A DNA stretch of 5,116 nt from NCBI GenBank assembly GCA_030609125.1, contig JAUWCW010000175.1, forward strand, positions 1-5,116, read 5' to 3'. The stretch comes from Candidatus Rokuibacteriota bacterium (GTDB lineage: Bacteria; JAUVQV01). The notes beneath the pieces were generated by a model. It did not search any database and was not told where the DNA came from. It was given only the letters and a program-made list of their open reading frames with translations. Of this stretch, positions 1 to 5,116 are shown piece by piece. A program made the position numbers and the translations under genes. Numbering within the stretch: position 1 is the stretch's first letter; each line of letters starts with the position of its first letter.

Positions 1-133
1 CTTCCGCCTCCGCACATCGCTCCTCCAGTTCCTGGGGCGTAAGTTTCTTCTCCTGCCGCTCCGCGGCAACCTCGGCGGCGGTCTCTTCCCCGCCCCGATC
101 TTTCATCTTGTCTCTCTTTCTTCCTTTTCTCAT
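1..133 (-). CDS. grpE: GrpE nucleotide exchange factor, N-terminal fragment (cut by left window edge)
   Basis: GrpE is the cytosolic nucleotide exchange factor of the DnaK (Hsp70) chaperone. Only the first 44 codons are in the window. They encode a short basic start, then a charged, Glu/Ala-rich stretch ending in KLTPQELEERCAEAE, which resembles the flexible acidic leader and beginning of the long coiled-coil helix of GrpE. The conserved dimer and DnaK-binding parts lie outside, so the call rests on this character and on its place directly after hrcA. I chose the ATG at 133 because an AGGGGGA ribosome-binding site sits 5 nt upstream. An in-frame ATG at 106 (codon 10), preceded by a purine-rich AAGGAAGAAAGAGAG tract, is a real alternative. 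The gap to the hrcA stop is 17 bp, so the two are almost certainly co-transcribed. Another coiled-coil protein cannot be excluded from the fragment alone. Confidence 0.8.
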   Translation of the reverse strand, partial: MRKGRKRDKMKDRGGEETAAEVAAERQEKKLTPQELEERCAEAE

Positions 134-138
134 CCAGT

Positions 139-145
139 TCCCCCT
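139..145 (-). promoter_or_regulatory. Ribosome-binding site of grpE
   Basis: On the minus strand AGGGGGA lies 5 nt before the ATG at 133, inside the 17-bp hrcA-grpE gap. It favours this ATG over the in-frame ATG at 106. Confidence 0.55.
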
Positions 146-150
146 GCGCG

Positions 151-1188
151 CTATTCCACGCTGAGATAGTCGCTCAGGCTGACAGCCATGTACTCCACGA
201 TCGGTATGACCCGGGAATACTCCATCCGCGTCGGGCCGATGACGCCAAGCACGCCCAGGACCCGGCCCTCAAGTCCGTAGGGCGCGGTAATGAGACTCAG
301 CTCCTTCATCTCCGGAATCGGCATCTCTTCGCCGATGAAGATCTGGATCCCGTCGGACTTCATGCTCCTGTCCAGGAGGTGCAGGAGCCGACTCTTCTCC
401 TCGATGGCGGTCATGAGCCGCCGCAGCTTGTCGGGACTTGCGAACTCCTGCCAGGCCAGCATGTTCGCTGTCCCTTCCAGGTAGAGGCTCTCCGCCTTCT
501 CCTCCTCGAGCAGGGCCTGCCTTCCGAGGGCGATCGCCGCCTCCAGCAGGCGATCGAACTCCTCCTTGTCGGCGGCCATCCTGTCCAGAAGCTCCGAGCG
601 AACCTCACGAACCGGGCGGGTGGAGAATCTGCTGTTCCAGATCTCCGACATGGCATTCAACTCTCCCTGGCTCCAGTCCTCGGGGAGGTCGAACATCTTG
701 TTCTGGACCAGGCCGTTGTCGGAAACGATAACGGCGAGAACCTTCCGCCGGCCGATCCTTACGAACTGCAGCCTTCTGAACCTGTCGCTGAGAAACTTGG
801 GCCCCACCACGAGGCCGAGCTGGTGGGAGACAGCCGACAGGGTGCGCGACGTCTCCTGGAAAACCTCCTCCACCGAGCGGTGCCTCTCCGCGAATCTCTC
901 CCGGATCTGCCTGATCGCCGTCGCTCGCGGCCGCTCCGTTCGGATCAGCAGGTCCACATAGCAGCGGTAGCCAGGATCGGTGGGGTACCGTCCCGAAGAC
1001 GGGTGAGTCTGGCGCAGAAGTCCCTTCTCCTCCAGGTCGGCCATGACGTTCCTCACCGTGGCGGCACTGAGCTCGCGCTCGAGCTTCCTGGAGATGTAAC
1101 GCGACCCCACGGGCTCTCCCGTGGCGATGTAGTAGTAAACGGTGAGGTAGAGAACGTTCTTCTCCCTCTCCGTAAGCTCCAGATCCAT
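151..1188 (-). CDS. hrcA: Heat-inducible transcription repressor HrcA
   Basis: HrcA is the dimeric repressor of class I heat-shock operons; in known systems it binds the CIRCE operator and needs GroEL to stay active. The 345-residue product matches the usual family length of about 340-350. Residues 1-75 form the winged helix-turn-helix, with the family signature ATGEPVGSR (22-30), SAATVRNVMADLEEKGLL (41-58) and HPSSGRYPTDPGYR (62-75). A GAF-like middle follows (about 105-310). The C-terminal family motif includes TAPYGLEGRVLGVLGVIGPTRMEY (positions 301-324). The ATG at 1188 was chosen because the protein then opens with MDLELTEREK, close to the typical HrcA start. An ATG at 1209 and a TTG at 1245 are in frame upstream, but neither has a ribosome-binding site and the TTG falls in the likely -35 box. 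The Shine-Dalgarno sequence at 1188 is itself weak (GACCGGA). The gene leads into grpE; no CIRCE is seen upstream, which is odd for this family. Confidence 0.96.
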   Translation of the reverse strand: MDLELTEREKNVLYLTVYYYIATGEPVGSRYISRKLERELSAATVRNVMADLEEKGLLRQTHPSSGRYPTDPGYRCYVDLLIRTERPRATAIRQIRERFAERHRSVEEVFQETSRTLSAVSHQLGLVVGPKFLSDRFRRLQFVRIGRRKVLAVIVSDNGLVQNKMFDLPEDWSQGELNAMSEIWNSRFSTRPVREVRSELLDRMAADKEEFDRLLEAAIALGRQALLEEEKAESLYLEGTANMLAWQEFASPDKLRRLMTAIEEKSRLLHLLDRSMKSDGIQIFIGEEMPIPEMKELSLITAPYGLEGRVLGVLGVIGPTRMEYSRVIPIVEYMAVSLSDYLSVE

Positions 1189-1216
1189 TCCGGTCGTACC
1201 GTCAATCATGGCGAAA

Positions 1217-1245
1217 AAACTAACAGTATCAATGCGTTTTGTCAA
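1217..1245 (-). promoter_or_regulatory. Probable promoter of hrcA-grpE
   Basis: The minus strand reads TTGACA (1245-1240), a perfect sigma-70 -35 box, then 17 nt, then TAGTTT (1222-1217), a poor 3/6 match to TATAAT. An overlapping alternative is CTGACG (1252-1247), 16 nt, GATACT (1230-1225). The segment is strikingly AT-rich in a GC-rich window, and a start near 1210 would leave a leader of about 20 nt before the ATG at 1188. A heat-shock sigma factor promoter was not recognised. Inference from sequence only. Confidence 0.45.
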
Positions 1246-1262
1246 GCGTCAGCAGCGCCCGC

Positions 1263-1299
1263 AACTCCCGGGGAAGGTCGCTGGATTTTTCCGGGAGTT
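1263..1299. repeat. Perfect 9-bp inverted repeat between the HD-GYP gene and hrcA
   Basis: The arms AACTCCCGG (1263-1271) and CCGGGAGTT (1291-1299) are exact reverse complements separated by 19 bp. The repeat starts 5 bp after the HD-GYP stop codon and lies just upstream of the presumed hrcA promoter. In RNA it could form a 9-bp GC-rich stem with a large loop. No U-tract follows on either strand, so it is not a standard intrinsic terminator. It is not CIRCE, whose arms are TTAGCACTC/GAGTGCTAA with a 9-bp spacer. It could be an mRNA 3'-end stem, a weak attenuator or an operator. Confidence 0.5.
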
Positions 1300-1304
1300 C
1301 GAGC

Positions 1305-2585
1305 TCAGGCTTCCGCTGGGGGGGGCCGCATCGACAGGTCCTGCGTCACCTTCCAGAGGAGGCCCTTGATCTTCTGCGGCGAGTAGCGGCTGCGAATCCT
1401 GGGAATTATGGTCGGCTTGGTCACGTTCCCCTCTATCTCGTCCTGCATGATCTCGAAGAAGGCCTGCGAGACCTGCGGGTCGAACTGGCGATAGACGTTG
1501 TCCCAGACTTCCTTCAGGGCTATGTCGAGACCGAGAGCCGGGCGGTACGGCCTGTCGGACGTCATGGCGTCGAAGGCGTCGGCCAGGCTGAGGACCTTCA
1601 TGCCCGTGTTGAGTCCGTCCATCTTGATCCTGTCAGGGTATCCGCTTCCGTTTACCCATTCATGATGGTGGCGTGCGATGAGAGCCACGTCGGGATAGGG
1701 GAACTTGATGTTGGAAAGAATGTCGTAGGAGATGGTGGGATGGCGGTGAATCTGGTCCATTTCCTGCTCGTTCAGGCGGCTCGGCTTGAGAAGGACACTG
1801 TTGTCGATGGCGATCTTGCCGATATCGTGCAGGTGGCTCGCTATGCGGACCGCCGCCACGTGCAGCTTGTTCATTCCAAGCCTCACGGCGATCACTTCGG
1901 CAAAGCAGGCCACCCGCTCCGAGTGGCCCCTGGTGTAGGGGTCCTTGGCGTCGATGGCGGCGCCGAGGGCTTTGATGGTATCGTGATACAGGCCCTCCAG
2001 ATTCCGGAAAAGCTTCTTGTTCTCGGAAGCCTTCCGTCTCAGGGCCTTGTTGCTCGACTCCAGGCTCCGGAAGAGGTCCTGGTTGTGTATCCCTATGGCG
2101 ATGTAATTCGCCATGATGCCGAGCAGGTCGAAATCCTCGACGGTAAACGGCTCGCCGTTGAACTTCCTGCCCAGGGTGATGATCCCGATCAGCTCCCCGC
2201 GGAAGTTCAGCGGCATGATGATCTCTGCCCTGACATCCTCGAAAACCTTGCCGGCCCGTTTCAGAAAGGGAGCCATGCGCACCGGGCTCCCTCCTGCCAC
2301 GACAGCCTTCTTGCGCACTCGGAGCAGTTCCACCATCTTCCCGGTGAGTTGTATCTGCTCGTCCCCGTCCAACACCAATCCCCGGCTGGCTTCCAGACAC
2401 AGCTTCCTCTTCCTGGGATCGAAGAGAAAAAGGGCCCCCTTCGAAACGGGGAGGGAGCCCATAACGCTGAAAAGAGACATCCTCATGTTCTCCTGAAACT
2501 CCTGCTGCGAGCTCAGGACCTCTCCCAGCTCTTCCAGGGTGGCTATGCTGAAGAGAAGCTTCCGGAGAGTCTTTTCGGAACTCAT
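1305..2585 (-). CDS. GAF domain-containing HD-GYP phosphodiesterase (cyclic di-GMP)
   Basis: HD-GYP enzymes are metal-dependent phosphodiesterases that hydrolyse cyclic di-GMP, usually to GMP or pGpG. The 426-residue protein has no signal peptide or membrane segment, so it should be cytosolic. Residues about 20-170 form a GAF-type sensor domain, with KGALFLFDPRKRKLCLEAS (49-67) and a MPLNFRGELIGIITLG strand pair (124-139). A charged helix (about 171-200) links it to the HD-GYP domain (about 200-385). All core ligands are visible: H221 (HSERV), H253-D254 with K257 (HDIGK), H282, H307-H308, the GYP motif at 315-317, and D336 in ADAFDAMTSDRPYR. A basic tail of about 40 residues follows. The ATG at 2585 has AGGAGG 4 nt upstream and overlaps the STAS stop by 4 bp (ATGA), so translation is probably coupled. 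The GAF ligand is unknown. Catalytic activity is inferred from the intact motifs; the context suggests control by the STAS protein. Confidence 0.93.
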   Translation of the reverse strand: MSSEKTLRKLLFSIATLEELGEVLSSQQEFQENMRMSLFSVMGSLPVSKGALFLFDPRKRKLCLEASRGLVLDGDEQIQLTGKMVELLRVRKKAVVAGGSPVRMAPFLKRAGKVFEDVRAEIIMPLNFRGELIGIITLGRKFNGEPFTVEDFDLLGIMANYIAIGIHNQDLFRSLESSNKALRRKASENKKLFRNLEGLYHDTIKALGAAIDAKDPYTRGHSERVACFAEVIAVRLGMNKLHVAAVRIASHLHDIGKIAIDNSVLLKPSRLNEQEMDQIHRHPTISYDILSNIKFPYPDVALIARHHHEWVNGSGYPDRIKMDGLNTGMKVLSLADAFDAMTSDRPYRPALGLDIALKEVWDNVYRQFDPQVSQAFFEIMQDEIEGNVTKPTIIPRIRSRYSPQKIKGLLWKVTQDLSMRPPPAEA

Positions 2586-2941
2586 TTCTCCTCCTCTTCA
2601 TTCTCACCGACGGGAGGAGCCCCCGCCCGGCCTACGAAGGGTACGTGCTTGTGGAGCCCCATGAGCCTGAAGATCTCTTCGTTGACCGGAGTCATCCCGG
2701 TGAAGAAAAGCTTGCCTTGAGCGTCCCTCACATTTTCGATGACACCGATAAGAATGGACACTCCCACGCTGTTGACAAGATCGGTATCGCTGAAGTCGAT
2801 AACAATTCTTCGGCTCTCACCGCCGAGCAGCCTGTCAACTTCCTCCTCGAGCTTCTCTCCGCCGTGGCCGCTGAGATAGCCGCTGACCTTGACTATCGCC
2901 GCATCATGAAGTATTTCAGTCGTCGTCTCGAACTTTGCCAC
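2582..2941 (-). CDS. STAS-domain anti-sigma factor antagonist-like protein
   Basis: This 119-residue cytosolic protein is a single STAS domain of the SpoIIAA/RsbV type. In partner-switching systems such proteins are phosphorylated by an RsbW/SpoIIAB-like kinase and, when unphosphorylated, sequester it. Residues 1-105 cover the fold: a starting beta pair (AAIVKVSGYLSG, 14-25), the strand RRIVIDFSD (44-52), then LVNSVGVSILI (55-65), which aligns with the DSSG phosphorylation loop; Ser58 occupies the phosphorylatable position. The tail is acidic (ENEEEEK), and its GAG codons double as the ribosome-binding site of the next gene. The start is a GTG at 2941 with AAGGAAGG 5 nt upstream, 26 bp inside the end of the preceding kinase-fusion gene. 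The stop overlaps the next ATG as ATGA. Its natural partner is most likely the kinase domain encoded just upstream. Whether the output is a sigma factor or the HD-GYP enzyme is not shown. Confidence 0.9.
   Translation of the reverse strand: MAKFETTTEILHDAAIVKVSGYLSGHGGEKLEEEVDRLLGGESRRIVIDFSDTDLVNSVGVSILIGVIENVRDAQGKLFFTGMTPVNEEIFRLMGLHKHVPFVGRAGAPPVGENEEEEK
2590..2595 (-). promoter_or_regulatory. Ribosome-binding site of the HD-GYP gene, inside the STAS coding end
   Basis: A perfect AGGAGG lies 4 nt before the ATG at 2585. It is made by the consecutive GAG codons of the acidic STAS tail, so the coding end of one gene provides the initiation site of the next. It fixes the HD-GYP start. Confidence 0.75.
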
Positions 2942-5116
2942 CGCTTCCTTCCTTTCCAGTCAGGTGTTTCACCATGACGAGCCTCACTCCGTCTTCGCTG
3001 CGGTCGAACTCCACCTCATCCATCAGCTCCTTGATGAGACTCAGCCCCCAGCCCCGCTTCGACATCTCCTTCTTGCCTCGCGCAGGAGCAATTACCTGGG
3101 GAGCAAATCGCCTGCCCCGGTTCTCCACCCGGATGATCAGGCTGCCGCCCTCAACGGTGAAAAAGAGCCGCACCTTTCCCTCCGCCAGCCCGCTGTGCTC
3201 GAAAGCGTTGATGCATGCCTCCACCAGCGCCATTTTTATCCTGCCCGTTTCGTTGGAGTCGAAGTTCATGTTCTCCGCAAGCTGCTCCACCGCCCGCGCC
3301 GCCACAAGCTCCGTCTCGGAGACCATTGGTATGGTCATCTCGAATTCAAGTCTCCGCCCCCTGCGGGCCTTCTCCTCCGGCGCCGGGAGGAGGGTTCCTG
3401 ATTCGGCGCCGATCATGCTCCCCAGCAGTGCCGCCTGGCGCACCGTGGACGAAAGGACCCTCTCCCGTCTGGCCCGCTCCAGAGCCCCCAGCGTGAAGCC
3501 CTCCCGGGAGATGATCCACCTCACCGCCGTCGCTCCCTCCAGTTCTTCTCCCGTCTGCAGGGCGCTCACCCCCCGTACGAACTCGTCCACATCTTCCTCG
3601 CCCACCGCCCCCGCGTCATGAAGCCGCACGAGCCAGCAGACTTTCTTCTCCTTCCCTTCGATTCCCGGCTGCACGGCCCACGCCGCCGCGTCGACCTCAA
3701 CGAGGGGAGGCCCGGAACCGGGACCGACAAAGCCGGAGGCCACGGAGACCACCCGCGGGAGCCGCAGAAGATCTCCAGACCTTCCCAGCCGCTCCAGGAG
3801 CTCGTCGTCCCCCGCGTCGGCTCCGTCCGCCCCCACTCCGCCGCCGGCAAAGAGCGTTTTCGGCACCTGCTGGCCCGACCAGGATTCCAGAAGGGTCCGA
3901 AGCCGCCTCTTCCCCTCCTTCCGAACCTCGCGACGCCTCTCTTCCCCGGCGCACCGCATCTTCTCCGCCGCCACCGAGGCCTCGACGAAAGTGAGACCCC
4001 CTCCGCCCGTCTCCCCCCGGTAGAGACTGAGAATGAAGTCCTTGAAGGTCGGGTTCTCTGTGATCCGCACCCGCGAGCATTCCACCGTCAGCAGCCCCGC
4101 CCGCCTCAGCCCTGCCAGGGCTTCCTCGACCTCCCCCGGCGCCTTGAGCATCGAGGACGACAAACGTTCCACCGCCGGCGCGAGCGGTTCTTCCCTGATG
4201 CAGAAGACGAGCAGCTCCAGCGCCGTCTTTCTCCCGGACAGATCCGGAAAGTACCCGGCCAGGAGGTCGAGCCAGTACCGGTGGACCTCCCCACGGCAAA
4301 CGGTTTCGGCGTACGACCGGTAAAGGACCGCCTCATCGATGTCCCCCCTGCCCGCCAGGCAGCGAACCAGGGCCTCCATGGCGAAAGGCATGCGTCCCGA
4401 GAGCCTCACCGCCTCACCGGTAAGCTCCTCCGTCATCTCCACGCCGCCCACTCTCAAAAGGCTCCGCATCAAGTGGAGTGCGTCTTCCTCCGGAAGGGGC
4501 CGCAGCTCCAGCAGATCGAAAAGTCCCGCCGCCTCACCTCTTCCCAGGAAGGATCCGATCTCTCCGGCAGTCCTCCCGGCAAGAATCATCGGCGCCCGCC
4601 GGGACCGCAGGGCCTCACGGGGCCAGCCGATCAGCTCCGGCGGGCGGTAGTGCGCCAGGTGGGCGAAGTCGTCGATCATGACAAGAACCTTCCACCCCCC
4701 CGCGGCGGCGAAGCGATCCGGAAGAAGGGCCGCCTCCAGCACCGGAGACCTCCCGGACCGGCCCTCCCTCCTGTCCCGGCAGACCTCACGGAGGTACCTT
4801 CCCGCCGCCGTGCCGTCCTCCCGCAGCCGGCTCTCCAGCATCCCCGGTCCCGGCGCCTCCCGCAGGGGCTCCGGGTCCCCCGCGGCGTGCGCGATGTACT
4901 GGGCCGCAAAGGAATCGATGAAGTCGGCGGCGAACTCGTTCACGCTCCACTTAAGCTTCGGCATGGAGTAGTAGAAGGGGAGGATGTCCCCGCCCTCCTG
5001 CCTGAGAGACGATGCGAGCGTTTGCAGCAGCGCCGTCTTTCCCGCCCCCGGGGGGCCCCAGAGCAGCACGCTCCTTCCCCACTCCCGGGCGAGATCGCGC
5101 ACTCTGCGGCGCAGGT
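2916..5116 (-). CDS. P-loop ATPase fused to degenerate nuclease-like region and RsbW-type serine kinase domain (5' end cut)
   Basis: At least 728 residues are encoded, counted here from a GTG at 5102. The frame is open to the window edge (codons for LRRR precede), and Walker A would lie only 16 residues from that GTG, so the true start is probably outside. Residues 1-250 form an AAA_16/STAND-like ATPase: Walker A GPPGAGKT (16-23), Walker B VLVMIDD (139-145), sensor-like PMILAGRT (171-178) and RLSGRMPFAMEAL (233-245). A winged-helix-like region follows (about 290-362). Residues about 395-555 resemble the PD-(D/E)xK region found after such ATPases (EVD at 469-471, RWIISREGFTLGALERA at 528-544) but lack the E-x-K pair. 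Residues about 585-715 are an HATPase_c_2 anti-sigma kinase: N box ALVEACINAFEHS (625-637, Glu628 and Asn632), altered G1 box VENRGRRF (659-666), G2 box RGWGLSLIKELMDEV (683-697). It overlaps the STAS gene, its likely substrate, by 26 bp. The input signal is unknown. Confidence 0.85.
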   Translation of the reverse strand, partial: LRRRVRDLAREWGRSVLLWGPPGAGKTALLQTLASSLRQEGGDILPFYYSMPKLKWSVNEFAADFIDSFAAQYIAHAAGDPEPLREAPGPGMLESRLREDGTAAGRYLREVCRDRREGRSGRSPVLEAALLPDRFAAAGGWKVLVMIDDFAHLAHYRPPELIGWPREALRSRRAPMILAGRTAGEIGSFLGRGEAAGLFDLLELRPLPEEDALHLMRSLLRVGGVEMTEELTGEAVRLSGRMPFAMEALVRCLAGRGDIDEAVLYRSYAETVCRGEVHRYWLDLLAGYFPDLSGRKTALELLVFCIREEPLAPAVERLSSSMLKAPGEVEEALAGLRRAGLLTVECSRVRITENPTFKDFILSLYRGETGGGGLTFVEASVAAEKMRCAGEERRREVRKEGKRRLRTLLESWSGQQVPKTLFAGGGVGADGADAGDDELLERLGRSGDLLRLPRVVSVASGFVGPGSGPPLVEVDAAAWAVQPGIEGKEKKVCWLVRLHDAGAVGEEDVDEFVRGVSALQTGEELEGATAVRWIISREGFTLGALERARRERVLSSTVRQAALLGSMIGAESGTLLPAPEEKARRGRRLEFEMTIPMVSETELVAARAVEQLAENMNFDSNETGRIKMALVEACINAFEHSGLAEGKVRLFFTVEGGSLIIRVENRGRRFAPQVIAPARGKKEMSKRGWGLSLIKELMDEVEFDRSEDGVRLVMVKHLTGKEGSGGKVRDDD
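2947..2954 (-). promoter_or_regulatory. Ribosome-binding site of the STAS gene, inside the kinase-fusion coding end
   Basis: AAGGAAGG lies 5 nt before the GTG at 2941 and within the last codons of the upstream gene. It supports the GTG start and translational coupling of kinase and STAS substrate. Confidence 0.65.

Noticed and set aside
1189-1245. N-terminal extension of HrcA from TTG 1245 or ATG 1209
   Set aside because: There is no ribosome-binding site before either codon. The extension is unlike HrcA N-termini, and the TTG is part of the likely TTGACA promoter box.
1263-1299. Inverted repeat as an intrinsic terminator
   Set aside because: Neither arm is followed by a T-tract on either strand. 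The only T-run (around 1212-1219) is about 45 bp downstream and not next to the stem.
379-1386. 335-codon open frame on the plus strand, opposite hrcA
   Set aside because: It is a shadow of hrcA, whose family signatures are unmistakable on the minus strand. It also runs across the hrcA promoter region.
1660-2607. 315-codon open frame on the minus strand, in another frame of the HD-GYP gene
   Set aside because: Its translation is rich in Arg, Gly and Pro without any domain, as expected of an out-of-frame reading. The HD-GYP frame carries all the motifs.
1239-2720. 493-codon open frame on the plus strand, opposite the HD-GYP and STAS genes
   Set aside because: It is antisense to genes with clear conserved motifs. 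Its translation shows no recognisable domain, and long antisense frames are expected in GC-rich coding DNA.
3697-4299. 200-codon open frame on the minus strand inside the kinase-fusion gene
   Set aside because: It is an alternative frame of a region already explained by the ATPase and middle domain, with low-complexity Gly/Arg composition.

Overview
The window is a GC-rich, tightly packed bacterial stretch in which every supported gene lies on the minus strand, so transcription runs from the right edge to the left. It holds two functional blocks. Block 1 (about 5116 to 1305) has three overlapping genes: a large ATPase/histidine-kinase-like fusion protein (5' end cut by the window edge), a single-domain STAS protein, and a GAF-HD-GYP protein. 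Block 2 (1188 to 1) is the start of a heat-shock operon: hrcA followed 17 bp later by the first 44 codons of grpE. The usual bacterial order would put dnaK and dnaJ beyond the left edge.

The hrcA-grpE order, the high GC content and the signalling repertoire (partner switching plus an HD-GYP phosphodiesterase) would suit a deltaproteobacterial-type (Desulfobacterota/Myxococcota-like) or similar Gram-negative genome. This is a weak inference: no rRNA or lineage-specific marker is present.

Block 1 looks like a self-contained signalling module. The first protein joins an N-terminal P-loop ATPase with a winged-helix-like region, a degenerate restriction-endonuclease-like middle region and a C-terminal RsbW/SpoIIAB-type kinase domain. 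The second is an anti-sigma-factor-antagonist-like STAS protein with its phosphorylatable serine in place (Ser58). The third has an intact set of HD-GYP metal-binding residues and should degrade cyclic di-GMP. Gene overlaps of 26 bp and 4 bp (ATGA) imply translational coupling. The simplest model is that the ATPase senses a signal, its kinase domain phosphorylates the STAS protein, and the STAS state controls either an unseen sigma factor or the GAF-HD-GYP enzyme. No PP2C phosphatase or sigma factor is visible in the window.

The two blocks are separated by a 116-bp gap (1189-1304). It carries a perfect 9-bp inverted repeat, an AT-rich segment with a TTGACA box that is probably the hrcA promoter, and no recognisable CIRCE operator. 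There is no other gene-free stretch of note, and I see no RNA genes, mobile elements or CRISPR repeats.
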